From Hermatobates lingyangjiaoensis (taxonomy: Eukaryota > Arthropoda > Insecta > Hemiptera > Hermatobatidae), in assembly GCA_026182355.1 (NCBI GenBank), contig JAPFBL010000117.1:728501-792500 (forward strand): a DNA stretch of 64,000 nucleotides, given 5' to 3'. The translations under genes were made by a program, and so were the position numbers. Under the pieces are notes generated by a model, which made no database searches, was not told where the DNA came from, and saw only the letters and a list, made by a program, of their open reading frames with translations. This document shows, in pieces, positions 22,531 to 35,132 of this stretch (position 1 is its first letter; each line of letters opens with the position of its first letter).

Positions 22531-23180
22531 GTAAGGGTTGAGAATGCTCGTTCACAAAACTATTTATTCTGAATAGATAGTATATCTTGATTATACGCAA
22601 ATGCAATTAAAATAAAAATACCTACTTGCTACACCTGTATATTTTCAAAATAAACATGTCTCTGAAGTTAGCAAAATACAGCTTAAAGGTATTTTAAGAA
22701 CTTTTTTGTTCATTTTTCCTGCCTAATTAATAGCGAATTGACCTTTCACAAAGTCATTAAATTTGAATTGATAGTACATCTTGAACTTTGTGAAACACCT
22801 TGTCAAAAATCTCAAATACGCAATATATTTATAAGGAAATGAAATAAAAATTAGTAGCAAAATTCAGCTTAATAATTCATAACTTTGGTTCTACGCTGAA
22901 TTTTCTTTCTATTCAGAGCCTATATTTTAAGTTAGACATACACAAATCTAGTGTCAAAGTTTCAGCTCACTATGTCTCATGGTAGCTGAGTTTACTTGTG
23001 ACAAACGTTTTTGCTTTAAACGTCAATAACTGCGTCCTACGTTGAATTTCCAATAAATTTAGAGCCTATATTTTAAGTAAGGCATACAAAAATCTACTGT
23101 AAATGTTTCAGCTTGATATGTCTTATGGTGACTGAGTTTACTTGTGACAAATTTTGCGGACAAACCGACAAACCGACAGA
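22500..23180. repeat. Two diverged local duplications
   Basis: A ~110-bp segment (TTTTTCCTGCCT...GATAGTA.ATCTTGA) occurs at about 22508 and 22715. Downstream a ~134-bp segment (GAATTT...TCAGAGCCTATATTTTAAG...TTTACTTGTGACAAA) occurs at about 22885-23005 and 23025-23145. The block ends in GACAAACCGACAAACCGACA, a type of short repeat common at invertebrate repeat ends. Confidence 0.6.
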
Positions 23181-24015
23181 ATTTTTTTTAAGGGTGGATT
23201 CGGTTTCTCTAATGTATGAAACGTAAATAAAACTTGAAGTGAGTCAATTTTAAGCAATGCACAGACAAAATCATTCTTTTATTTATATAGATTACAAATA
23301 TATAAATATTTAGAAATATTTATAAACAAATATAGATATAAATGTTTACAATTTTAATATAATATCAAACAAGCTATTAAATTTATGGCTTAAAATGAGT
23401 AAGATCACAGTTGGTTGTTTTAGATACAACTGACAGTTTAAATAAAACGCAGTGCAGACAGTTGACACCAACCAGATCTATCATCCATTTGTCTCAGTAT
23501 TTAGTTGTATATTGTTTAGTGAAATCTGGCATTTGATTGGTGCCGGTTGGACTTGTTGCTTGTTTATTCAAACTGGAGAGCTGAGTTTAAAACTATCATT
23601 TGTCATCATGATCATTTTAAAGTTTTAATTAATAGTTTACTGTTTTCATATTTTCAAAATATCTAAATTCGTAAGTTCTTTCACATTTCAGCGCAAAATA
23701 TTTAAAATTGTGATATTTTATAATTAAGTTTTCTTATTTTTGCTGGGTGAATTATTGGTAATTGTTGTATATATATTTTTTTTAAATTTGCTTTTGCTTT
23801 CGAGAACTATGGATAATTCTTGATTATGTTTTAAATAATATCAAAACATAGACATAGAAAGCTTGAACTGATGATGGAAAACTAACTGGTTCCTGATGCA
23901 CATTTTTATTATAACTATTATACATCTGCTGTGTGTATTTGTTTGTATGAGTGTGTTTATTTGTGTGTTCTATGTGTAAAATTATACTTTTTGTTATGAA
24001 TGCAATCGTCCTTAG

Positions 24016-24324
24016 TTAGTGATTACAGATACAGAGTGAATATAGCATAAGACGATAGTCTATGATTGGTAGAGGAGTTGTACTTGGTAAAGTCAAAGGG
24101 TTTAGGTATTTTACGACAGGTTCGAGGAGTCTTGTCTCTGGAGATGAGATGAAAGTTACATCGGGTTTGGAATATAAGTCTAATAAAGTTAACTCTCCAC
24201 GGGAATGGGATGCTAGTCGGGCATCGTAAACCTTCCCTGCCCCGCCAATGTGTGTCACCTCGACTTCCCGCCCACCAGTCTCCTTTCCTCCTAAGTTATT
24301 GTAATGTCTCCTTCCCATAATCAT
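24016..24324 (-). other. GC-richer island with a 102-codon open frame, unassigned
   Basis: The sequence is clearly richer in G+C than its surroundings and open on the minus strand (starting MIMGRRHYNNLGGKETGG; containing GKVYDARLASHSRGEL). I recognise no domain. It could be a host exon, a transposon coding fragment or a conserved non-coding block. Confidence 0.25.
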
Positions 24325-24948
24325 TTATTCTTACTAACCTCAAGAGCCTCATTATCCCTATATTCAAAAAAGTTATTATTTAGGACGTGAGAAATATAGT
24401 AAGGTCCAAGTTGAAACACACAATGATTCAAATATAATTCAAAATTAATTATTATTTTTCATTCATTACCTTGCTTTGGCTAAGTTATGAGTCTGAACAG
24501 TTTTTGTTCATATGATTCAATTGAAACTGTAAAGTTTTGTTTAATGTAATGAATAGTATATAGCAAAATCGTGTGCTGTACATTCGCAACATGGACTACA
24601 TTTACAATGTTTAAAATAACTTATCCTTGAATTTTGGGTTACACAAACCAAATTGAAATGCTATACTCAAATAATTATTAGATGGACTTCTTTTATTAGT
24701 TTTACTATCTTATTATTTCATAAACATTGCCTAATTTATATTATTATATGATATATAATTAAATACGATGTTTTTACATCCCTCCAAAAAAATTGTAACG
24801 ATAGTATTAATAAAGGATAAGCAAAGCAATTGAAAGATGTGATCTTACACTTAAAATGATGTTACCCCAAAGCTCGCCAAGTTATTGTACCTTATTTAAT
24901 AAATAATCTGTAACAAATGAAACAAACAAACTCTTTTAGAAACTAACG

Positions 24949-24985
24949 AACACAAGCTTTCGACCACCTTGGTCATCATTAGATA
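24949..24985 (-). ncRNA. Hammerhead-like motif, family 10, core mutated
   Basis: The minus strand reads CUAAUGA (one change from CUGAUGA), U, GACC-loop-GGUC as stem II, GAAA, a closing A-U around GC, then U as the cleavage base. Stem I is not convincing. It is probably the dead end of another PLE family. Confidence 0.45.
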
Positions 24986-25731
24986 AAAAATTAAGTTCTA
25001 CAATAACATTAAAATTGGAATTAAAATTTTTTATCCTTAAAAAAAAATAAACATTTCTACAGTTACAAATAAAGGTCAAGTATATAATGAAAAACCAGTA
25101 CGACAACGGACATCTACAAATTAGATAGTTTTCAATCACTCCTGCAAATCTCTAGTGCTGCACGCGTCTTACTGTTCACAACAGAGGGACGTTTCCCACA
25201 AATTTAATCCAAGATTCAAAGATTTTAGAACTAGGAATGACGTATATGTCACAAATTTTGAGAATTCAGAGAGGGATGCATATCTTTAATGTACAATGCC
25301 TCTGATATTTGCAACTGACTCACATTATTGTTTGCACTAAAACTCAGGTGCCCTCTACTAATCTCTTCTAATCAGGGTAACTCCATGATCTTTAGAATAG
25401 GTGAAGGGTGAAAGTCTAAACAGTTTCGTTGTCGTCATACCATACATTAAATAATGGGAAGATATATTCGTTTGCGTTTTAGCCAAACGAATTTAGCTAT
25501 AGATGTTGACTATGTGATTGTTATTTTTGATCATATGGTCAAATGAAATCAATAGAGAGTAGTATAACATAATATATAACCAATATATGCCTTGAAACAT
25601 TCATGAAAAAGTTGTATATTTCAATAGAAAGGCCAAAAAATTTATTAATGTTGCAGTAGGTTAGCTAGACACAAGGGAACACACGAGGGCCGAGCATTTT
25701 GGCCTTTTGTGATACCATACAAAGAAAGTTG

Positions 25732-25940
25732 ATTCTACAGTTGGAGTCCTAAATTTTGTCTAACTCAAGTGTATTTAGAGTAGAGATCTTTAACGACTAT
25801 CTGACATCGTACAGGCTTTGGACCGACGGTTTAACGTCCTTCTCCGAGAGACGACGTTCTCAGATTTATTCACCTCCCGCATGAATGAATCGAGAGCCAG
25901 GTGGGAATCGAACCACAGTCCTATCAGTTCAGAGGAAAGT
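25732..25940 (-). mobile_element. tRNA-derived SINE, minus copy
   Basis: The minus strand carries GTGGTTCGATTCCCAC (complement of 25901-25916), a match to the tRNA B-box GGTTCRANNCC with T-stem pairing. It is preceded by an anticodon-arm-like CTGAACTGATAG and followed by a body containing GTCTCTCGGAGA, ACTCTAAATAC and AATTTAGGACT. The same B-box-to-body order is at 48685-48900. No A-box is recognised, so the 5' head is partial or decayed. Confidence 0.75.
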
Positions 25941-26114
25941 ACGTTGTATTACAATAGCAAGTCGATAAATCAAAATTATTTCACTGACTTCTTCATAAAG
26001 CATTTATTAAACTTTAAGAAATCAATTGGAACATACAATATCGAATTTCATATTGTAAATACTAACAGTCTTGATTTATCCATTACGTACTCTGTAATTG
26101 GCAGATGAACGTTA

Positions 26115-26868
26115 ACAGTATTAGCAGCTAAACGGTTTTCATATAACATGATGAAAAATGAAAAGGTTGAGGTTACTTTTTGCTGGATAAAAGCACACGT
26201 GGGCCGTCTGGGCAACGAAGCTGAGGACAGACTGGCAAAAGAGACTTCTCAGGATGACACACTTGGAGAGTCATACAGTGCTGCTCCTAGAGGGTAGGCT
26301 AAAAAGATTTTGTATGAGGTTTCACTACAACGATGGAAACAAGATTGGTCATCTTCGTTAAAACGATCGTATACAGAAAAATTCTTTCATATAATCAAAT
26401 AGAGGAAAAAGTGCGACATAGAGCTTTCACGCAAGATAACACAAGCCCTCACTGCCATGATGGGACTAAATCTTAGCTCAATAGGTTCCATATCATTGAC
26501 AGTGACAGGTGTTCTTGTGATAGTGTATCACCACAGACTTCGGACCGTATACTCTTCAGCTGCCCAATTCTTGACCAAGAGCGACAACTATTAATGACAT
26601 TTACAATAACAACTGGATGTGGTTGGGCTCCAGTAATGAGTATGATAGTGCAAAACAGTGATCTATTTCAAAATTTTAAATAATTGAAAAACCTTATAGA
26701 CTTTCCAAAAATTTTATAGCGTATATCTAAATGTTTAATTTAATGTAATGAAAGGCTTAATGTAATCGTACTGTAATGTACTTTAATGTTAAAACTAAGA
26801 TTCGATATCATGTAATATTATATATGGTGCATGCAAAATAAATTGATAAAAAAAAACAAAACAAAAAT
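26115..26868 (+). mobile_element. Non-LTR retrotransposon 3' end (I-type, RNase H-bearing)
   Basis: The segment is a 5'-truncated LINE: the RNase H end of ORF2, a Cys-rich tail, a 3' UTR with repeated TTAATGTAATG motifs, and an A-rich end (about 26843-26868). Truncation at the 5' side with an A-rich 3' end is the normal outcome of target-primed reverse transcription. No clear target duplication was found. Confidence 0.7.
26166..26683 (+). pseudogene. LINE ORF2 fragment: RNase H and Cys motif
   Basis: The frame opens VEVTFCWIKAHVGRLGNEAE then DRLAKET. This is the RNase H block 'W(V/I)KAHxGxxGNExAD.LAK', in which the His and the last Asp are catalytic. After a stop at 26297 and frameshifts it resumes DRCSCDSVSPQTSDRILFSC then P. 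This is the C-terminal Cys-x-Cys...H/R-I-L-F-x-C-P zinc-binding tail of jockey/I/R1-type ORF2 proteins. The frame ends at the stop 26681-26683. The order RNase H then Cys motif suits I-clade or related elements. It is inactive. Confidence 0.8.
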
Positions 26869-28846
26869 CTCCCATATAGAAAACATTAACACCTACACAT
26901 ATAGCAGTTTCATCATAACGAGTGTGTATCTATGTAACTACTTTTTTCACAAATGAATCACTTTTTCAATTAATAATAGTTGTAATCCATTCGATTTTTA
27001 TATGTCAGTTAAAAGTGACGTAACTTAAATTATAAATTTACTAGACTGACTCGCTATGACAACACCTTCTTTAGCATTCTTGTTTCAGCAAATTATAACA
27101 ATATTTATATCAATTTATGCATTCAACTGATTGCAAATATTGACAGAAACAACAGTTTTTGCTAATAAAAAAAATCTTTTATTCAGCCATGAAAAAAATT
27201 TTATATGGATAAGTCTTTATATAGATATCTCATACATGAATAAAATATATACACAATCAAGTATTAATTTAATAAAACAAAAATTCATTCAATATTAAAA
27301 CAAATAAATCATTTTTATTTACTAACATATATAAATAATCATCAATTCGAAGGTATTTAAAATTACTTGAATTCAAATTTAACTACATATTTGTTATTTG
27401 TACCCTAAACTATCAAATTAAACCTCTAATGAAAGGAATGTGTTTTATAATATGACCTATGGAACATTTCGTAAATAATAAGCATGAACAGTTGTTTGTG
27501 TTCAAACTTTTAAGTCCTAAAATTTATCATTTTTAAACCATTTTCTTATATATGGTTATTTATTATATATATGATTAATGCTTAACTTCTAAATACGATT
27601 GTCAAATCAAAAGGTTGACTTTGAATTGATATGGACCAGAAAAACTGACCAATTCCTGATATAAAACAAATTTATTTTATATATATGTGAAACAAGAATG
27701 AACAGTAAATACATGATGAAAAAAAAACATCGTCTAAACAACAATAGGATTTCCAAAAATGGGTCTGAGATCATACGTAGAAAAACTAGTCAGGTTTATT
27801 CTATAACATAAATAGATTTTACATCTGGAGTCATTAATTTTACTTGACTTGCATTGAAAGAATTTATTTTTAATTCTTTTTTCTTTTTAATACCATTATT
27901 TTTAATGTAATATATATTATCACTGTTTTCTTTAATATTTGTTTAAATAATTCGTCATAAACTGAAAATAACAGGTATCCCAATTTTCATCTCTTTGCAA
28001 GAGAAGAGATGAAACAAGCGATGTGCATGCAAAACAAGAACATCAGAGTTTTATATGTATATTGATTTTACTTACAAAAAAAAGGTTTAATGTGGAAAAT
28101 TGCTTTAATTTTACAAACATAACTAAAATGAAGTAATAATCTACTGCCCTGTTATTACATTTTAGTTCATGAAATACTACAACAACCTAGAAGGGAAAAA
28201 AATTGAATATATTTCAGTTATATTTGCTTACAACATATTAATAATATAAACGACCAAAATACAACTAATGACAGGATGTATTTAGTTATACACTTCTTTA
28301 CCTAACCATATGATTAACATAATTTTTAGATTTCAATATGGCAATGTGTAATACTCTAAAGATATAAATGTTTATGTATTTAAATTTCCGCGACAATGTT
28401 ATTAGACCACGTGAAGTATTATAGTCGCCATATAATTTAAAGGAATTTATAAATATAATTCAACAAATATTGATAAATTATGGTTACTGGGTTCATAACT
28501 TTATTGACAGTAAAATAAAATTGCTGAAATCCGAGCAAAATATCTGTTACATGAATATGATCGTATAATATGTGTTTGGACGTGTAGGGCTGCACAAGAT
28601 GATAAATACAGGTGGGTGTTTGAGACTCTAAAAAAACATCCATTACGCCCTTAAGGAGGTTATTTATAACGAGTTTATTTTTATTTCTTCGGAATCATTA
28701 TGCTGGGATATATTTACTCTCTAGATGAAGTTTTAGGTATTTCTGATGGAAATAAAAAAAACAATCCATTTATTTATGGGATATAAAGATACATTATTAT
28801 TCATTAAATAATTCATTATACTTTCAAAATAAGGGTTTTTTTTTAG
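26869..28846. other. AT-rich DNA without recognisable genes
   Basis: About 2 kb without a frame, terminus or RNA gene that I can support. Confidence 0.4.
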
Positions 28847-29072
28847 TATTCACCATGTTATAAAAAATAATGATTTTATTGTTCGTGAAAATACTATTTT
28901 ACTTAAATCAGTTATTGATCTAGATGGTGAGAATATTCCACAGAGTACACTGAATAAGAGAATAAGATTCAGAAAAACGCCTTACAAAGGTAATGAACCG
29001 AACAGGGGATCTCTGGTTGCTAATTTCCTTAACTTTCAGAAATTTAATGCAAAGACAAGCAAAGCTATTTAA
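28847..29072 (+). other. Exon-like open frame, unassigned
   Basis: A strong pyrimidine tract and acceptor (GGGTTTTTTTTTAG) precedes a frame reading IHHVIKNNDFIVRENTILLK, then SVIDLDGENIPQSTL and RIRFRKTPYK. A donor-like AAAG/GTAATG lies at 28989, giving a 143-nt candidate exon. Alternatively the frame stays open to the stop at 29070-29072. The mixed charged and hydrophobic composition looks more protein-like than neighbouring chance frames. I do not recognise a family. Confidence 0.25.
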
Positions 29073-30763
29073 ATTACCAAATATGGTAATTTAAATAGCA
29101 TATATTATGCATAAATAGCATAGATAGAATATAAATTATGAAATATGGTGCCACAATTATTACTGAAATAATAAAAAGATTAAATGAATCACGAAATAAT
29201 ATACTTTTTTTAATTTCTGAATGATTGTATCTGTAATTATAACAAGCTGTTATAACTAATAGCATAACAATGAAAATTGAATCATTATACTGTCATTTCT
29301 AGCATTTTGGTCAGAGTTATTGACATTTTGAAGAAACTTCAATTGTATTGTATCATAATACTGCCTAAAGTAACTTATATATCCTTATACTGCTGAAAAT
29401 ACCCTGCAGTTTTAGGAGTTATTTCACTAATTTTTATTTTTTTAGATAGCTTTGAGACAGAAGTAACTGCTTCTTAGACTGTGAAGAATAATCTCGGCTG
29501 GCTGGACTTAAACATCTAGCCAACTTGGTTTGGATCCTCAATCACCACTAGGCCAACAAAAAATTACAGAATCCCCTTCAGACCTGCTTAGAGCATAGTA
29601 GCTTTCACTATGTTTCCCATAGTGTTTGTACTTCTGAATTCATATAGAGAAAGGATAAACTAATTCTGTCGGAAGGAAAAACTAGCTTACTCAACCTGTT
29701 CAAATAATTTTATCTTCACGTGAGGGCATATGTCGTTATGCAGGCATAAGCTTGTGGTTTTATTTGTGTAATTAACATATTTAAGGGTTATTATGTGCAA
29801 GAGTTAGGGGTTATACTATAAATAAGTAATACTCTTTTCAGCCTCATTAATAAAATGAATACTTTTCTTAAATGGCGTGTTGAAGCTGTGGGTTATAAAT
29901 AATCTAAACATGAAGAAAAAGGTTTCCGATTTATGTACGGCGGTAATTCAAAAAGAGATAGATATAGGAGATGAATCCTATGGGGTAGGCTTGAGGGTAT
30001 GGGATTCTGGACATGTTCGAGAAAAATGAGATGGCAACATTAACTTAATTCATCAATGAACTTGAATATATATTTCTTTATACTAAAGTTGTATCGAGCA
30101 TTCATTATATTTTTTTTTCGTACAGCTATAGTTGATTTCTTCTCAGTTAAACATTTTATATTCTGAAAATAATACAGTAAATTTGTTTAACATTCGGAAT
30201 AAGATTACAAGGAGCATTGGCACATGCTTTCAGAATCTTAAGCGAAAGGGAATCACAAGAGATAAGAAGTTATATATAATTCAGGACCACTGTGAGAACA
30301 CCACTGAGAAGACAGGTGTAAACATCAATCATGTATGAGAAGTGAACCTAAGGGAGTGGCAGAGAGCGTGCGCCCATTCTTACCAAGAATCACTTAAACA
30401 ACCATTAGATAGCAACAAAACAGTTTCCCACAACTTTTGCCAATTCATTTAAATTTTGGCACAAAACTAACGGAACTTTTTTTTTACTTCATCCTGTAAA
30501 GATATTGAGAAAGTTAGCTGATTTAATCATATTAATGGTTAAGGCATAAGCGCAATTTCACTGAATTGAAATGTCATAGAAAAGAAAAACACTTTGAGCT
30601 ATAGATTACAGTTCAAAGGACTAAGGACTTAAATTCCACTATTTACTTCATAAGTATACTTATATCCATCGACACTTCATTAAAGGATTAAACTGTACCC
30701 ACAAGTTTTTCGATCCAGCGGTAGGCCAAAGCTATAATAAAAAATCTGGAGTGGCCTACACTC
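29073..30763. other. AT-rich DNA without recognisable genes
   Basis: A small imperfect palindrome lies around TTTAAATTACC/GGTAATTTAAA at 29068-29096. Nothing else is supported. Confidence 0.4.
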
Positions 30764-32385
30764 TACTTTACTATAAGTAACTTAATGTCAAATTTCTTGA
30801 GTATATAAAACATAACATCTCATTTAAGTATAACATAAATATCAAATGGGATATAATTATTAGCATTTCATTCGTGAGGTAGTACAGATAGTGATTGAAG
30901 GACATATCAATTTAAAAGCTTATTTTTGTACATCACAAATAATTTATTATTTGCAAATAATTTCATTAGTATAACTACAGCAGTAATAGCATTTTTGAAA
31001 AACCAAAGTGAACATTTCTTGAAACGATTTATTCTCCTACAAGAGCAACGCTTTCGTTCAAACAGTCAGTGGATTTCTTACATCGTTTACTTGACATCCT
31101 TCTACATTGAATATTAAAGTAAAATTTTCACATTTAAAACAGGAAAATACCCTTTTTTTCTCTGAAAAACATCTTAAACAGCGAATAAAATGTTATTTTA
31201 AGGTGCTTTGTTAATTAAAGATGTACGATAATTACATTTATTAATCTCTAAACGAAAGATTCCAATTATGAATTATCATTTACATGTTTGGTCTTTTATA
31301 GAATTATTATACTGGGAATTTTAATCTTTAAAATAATAATAATAATAAGCTTCTTAGTATTTAATAAGATTATTTTCCTTCCCCTTTGTCAAATAACATA
31401 TATACGAATTTTTTCTGAGTAAGTGTTATTATTTTCCTGCACAATATTATTCCTCTTACATCTCATATAAGTCAATAAACAATTTAAATTATTCCTTTAT
31501 AAATATCAATTTTATCTCAGTGGATTTGCTCAAAAAATTTCTAAGTCAATGTAAACAATGTAAAAAAATATAAAAAATTTGACAAGTATAGCAGGTGTTC
31601 TCATAGTCTAGGATAAACAAACAGTTTTTATATCGTTATTGCTCTTTACCGTAATTGAAACTTCATGAATTTTTTTTATGAATTGCTAATTTTTTTTCCA
31701 TTTTTGGTCAAATTTTCATTATTTTTTAATGAGCCGTTTCGCGTCAAAAAATCATTTTCTGAAAACAGAAATCGTACTGTAACGCCCCTTTAGCGAATGT
31801 AATTTTGAAAAAAAATATCTCAACTCATTCTCCACATAATGTTCAATTTTTAGGCATAGTTTCATTGTGATCCGTCTGACAGTATGGCTTGTATTGCTCT
31901 CACAAGGTTTTAGATTGAATTATATGTCAACATTTTTACATTTAATTGAAAAAAAATATTTCCTGTTGTTTTAAAATTCTGAATATATTTTTCGTTTGTT
32001 CCATTTGTAACCTCAAAGATAATGTCAAAATTACAAAACTCTAGGGTTATCAGTTTAGGAGAAATAAATGTTTTCAAAAAAACGGTTTTTGGCAAAAAAA
32101 GTAACTTTCCCATCATGCATAATTCTTCCCAAACAATATGGATCTTTTTCCCTATGAGGCCCATTTTTGTGTAAAATATCAACTTGATCCATCAAAGATT
32201 CTGGACCGTAGCGTGGTAACAAGCAATGCTAACACACGCACCCACCAACCCACCCACCCACACACACACAGACATCATCGTGAAAACGTCATAAAATGAC
32301 TTCTGGGACCTCAAAACATGTAATTCCGTCAAAATCTCGAGATCGAATTTTTTCACGATCACTATATTTTACTTATAGTAAAGTA
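30764..32385 (+). mobile_element. Copy A of a repeat family with 17-bp inverted termini
   Basis: The left end TACTTTACTATAAGTAA (30764-30780) is the exact complement of the right end TTACTTATAGTAAAGTA (32369-32385). The 1.6-kb interior has no long frame. Its right part (GTATAGCAGGTGTTCTC... ACAGACATCATCG...AATTCCGTCAAAATCTCGAG) recurs at 32760-33541, 35440-36165 and 39985-40152, all in the same orientation. Copies A and C also share about 20 bp outside the left terminus (AATCTGGAGT.GCCTACACTC), so the true element may begin slightly earlier. A non-autonomous DNA element is the simplest reading. No target duplication was proven. Confidence 0.7.
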
Positions 32386-32759
32386 AACATATGCAGACGC
32401 CTGCAACCAACATTACTTTAAGTAAACATAATATCAATCTTCTTAACAACTTGAAGAATTTACTTAAAATTAGTATCCCTTGTGTAATATAGAACGAAAG
32501 AGTCAATTTTCCACACAATAATTCATATGACTTATCTCAAGTTTTTTTCAAGGGTGCAACATAGTGATTGATTATAGTATTTTGTTAAACAAATTCATCA
32601 TAGCACGGATAGCATCAGAAATTATGTTTCGTTGGCATTAATTTTTTGCATGTAAAAAATTTATTCTTCTTATCTCATAATAAGTCATTAAATATTTAAT
32701 TTTTTTTTATTAAACCTCAAAACAACAATTTTAATTTATTCAATTGGGTTAAAAATATG

Positions 32760-33541
32760 TTAAGTCAATGTAAACAATGTAAATAAATGTAAACAAATCC
32801 GATAAGTATAGCAGGTGATCCATTAGTCCAGCATGAATATTCAGTTATTAAAGCTTTATTGATCTTTGCCGTAATTAAAATTATACGATTTTTTTTAAAA
32901 CGCTAATTTTATGTTTAATTGTTTGGCAAAAATTCATTGGTTTTTACCAGCCGTTTAGCGTCAAAAAACAATCTCTCAAAACATAAAATTGAACCTAATA
33001 CTGGTTTGGTTAATGTAATTTTGAAAAAAAATTACCTCAACTCATCTACCACATAAAAGTCTATTTTTAGGTATGATTAGGTTTTCAGATTAAATATTGA
33101 ATCAAAATTTTTACATTATAATGAAAAAAAAATTGTCTGTTGTTTTAAAATTCTAAGGATTTTTTTGCTTTATTAGATTTGTGGTATCAATGACAATACC
33201 AAGGTTTAAAATCTCTATAGTTAGTAGTTTGGGAGAAAAAAAAAATATCTAAGAACACATTTTGGCAAAAAATGTGACATTTCCATAATTTATAATTACT
33301 CCAAAACTACTCATGACATGTACATTGTGATGCCCTTTTTTTTGTGAGAAACATTAATTTCATCCATCAAATGTTGTGGACTGTAGCGGGTACACAAGTT
33401 TTTGGACATATACAAATACACAGAAATCACAGTAAAAACTTCATAAAACGAACTTGAGGACCTCAAAACATGTGAATCCGTCAAAATATCGAGAATAGAA
33501 TTTTTTCATCATAACTATACTTTAGTGATAGTAAAGTAAAA
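32760..33541 (+). repeat. Copy B, right part of the 17-bp-terminus family
   Basis: Homology to copy A starts at GTCAATGTAAACAATGT and GTATAGCAGGTGAT and continues to TTTAGTGATAGTAAAGTAAA. The left terminus is missing. It lies only about 0.4 kb from copy A in the same orientation. Confidence 0.8.
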
Positions 33542-34440
33542 AGTTGTTACTATTAAATGTTGCCATGTGTAAAGGTGTTTTGTTAATACTAGCAGCTAAC
33601 CCCAGTACCCCAGTTGCAAATAGCTTATCTCAAAAAATAGGTTTAAATGTTATTCTCATCTAATATGTAATGTAATTAAATCAATATTTAATGTAATGTA
33701 ATTTAATGTAATGTAAATGTGTTTGACTTAATGGAATAAAAATGTGTTAGCTAAATATGAAGCAACTTTAAACATCAGTTAACGATAATCGTTAAAAGCA
33801 TTTATTAATATATTCCCTAAATATCATCAATTATTATTATTTTAAATTATGTTAAAAAAAACTTTTACTTACTAGCTGATGTCGTTTTTTAATAACGTAG
33901 ATATTTAACGCAATAAAAAATTGAATTAATATAACTGATATAAAAGCAGTAAAGGACGCATAGAACTAACTTAATTAGGAAAAATGGCCCATATTTAGCG
34001 TTATTTGGTTGTTGTGATTCAATTTAAAGCCTTCTCAATTATTCCATGTATAAGGTTTTTTTTATTTAGTTTTACAATTATTAATTCATAAAGAGAGTTT
34101 TATTAGCCTTTGCTTAAAAAAAAATTCTGATCAATATCTGTTTTTTTTTTTTTTATAAACTGAGCAATATATATAAATGTATTACTCGTCTCTCCTTTAG
34201 ACATGTGACGTCAGATGTTAGTTAACCGGTAGCACGATTAAGATTCAGAGGTGAACTTTGGGCCATGACCCTAAAAAAATTTTGATGCAGGATATATCTT
34301 GTGTATATGTTATAGGATATCTTGTGTACAATAATTTTTTTTTTTTGTTATGATTGAGGCTTAACTAGAAAAGGACATCTTAGGCAATGATACTTCAAAG
34401 GAATACTCAGTTTTCTTAATAAACTGGATTCACCATATGT
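33542..34440. other. AT-rich spacer
   Basis: Repeated TTAATGTAATGTAA words near 33660-33720 and poly(T) runs are seen; nothing else. Confidence 0.4.
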
Positions 34441-34458
34441 TTCAACATAATGAATAAT

Positions 34459-34573
34459 TGCAACCCGTACTCCCGGGGTAACGGGAATTTTCCCTCTTCG
34501 GAGGGGGACGATCGAATCCTCAAAGATACTGTGGTAGTCCATAAACTGTAGACCTGGCAGGAGGTCGGCCACT
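34459..34573 (-). other. 115-bp GC-rich insert flanked by 15-bp direct repeats
   Basis: AACATAATGAATAAT occurs immediately before (34444-34458) and after (34574-34588) a GC-rich block in AT-rich surroundings. This looks like a retroposed or transposed insert with a target-site duplication. On the minus strand the block is open (ADLLPGLQFMDYHSIFEDS, then VPLRRGKIPVTPGVR), so it could be a retroposed exon piece. It also contains CCCGGGG/TCCC words that could belong to a structured RNA. No family is recognised and no poly(A) is visible. Confidence 0.55.
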
Positions 34574-34588
34574 AACATAATGAATAAT

Positions 34589-35110
34589 GAAATTATATTC
34601 ATTTCTTTAAAAAATTGATAAGTTTAGAAAAAAAAATCAAAACACCCATAGTGCATTAAAGATTCTATTTTCAATACTTTTTTATTGAAAAATTTTTTTC
34701 ATAACGTCATCTTAGCCATTGAAAACCTAAGAAGACCATAAAATCGGCTATAAAAGACTATAAAAATACAAAAGCTAAATCTATCTTTGCTTTTATTATT
34801 ATAAAGAATAATATTTTACTTATTTTTAAATAGAAAATGGCATTTTAGTAAAGATTTTTCTACTATGTAGACCCCCCCCCCCACCCTGTTCTTAATGGAT
34901 TCAATGAAATCACATATTGAGAATACTTGAGACATAAGAAGGTGCAATCATTACTGCATACTCCTTTAAATGTTAGCTAATTTGCCCCACTATGATGAAT
35001 TATGCAGGAAAACGGAAAGGGAGTGTAGTTTGAAATCAATGGAATGGTGTTAATTACCCTGGGCGGGCGGTTTTCAGTTACTCAGAATGAATCCAAATAC
35101 CAGTCAAATT
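34589..35110. other. AT-rich DNA with a poly(C) tract
   Basis: A C10-type run lies at about 34872-34885. No gene is seen. Confidence 0.4.
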
Positions 35111-35132
35111 AAGGTAAAATCTGGAGTAGCCT

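Larger units (their letters stand above)
23220..25731. other. AT-rich DNA with one GC-richer island
   Basis: Apart from the island at 24030-24330 and the hammerhead-like motif at 24949-24985, nothing recognisable is seen. Confidence 0.4.
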
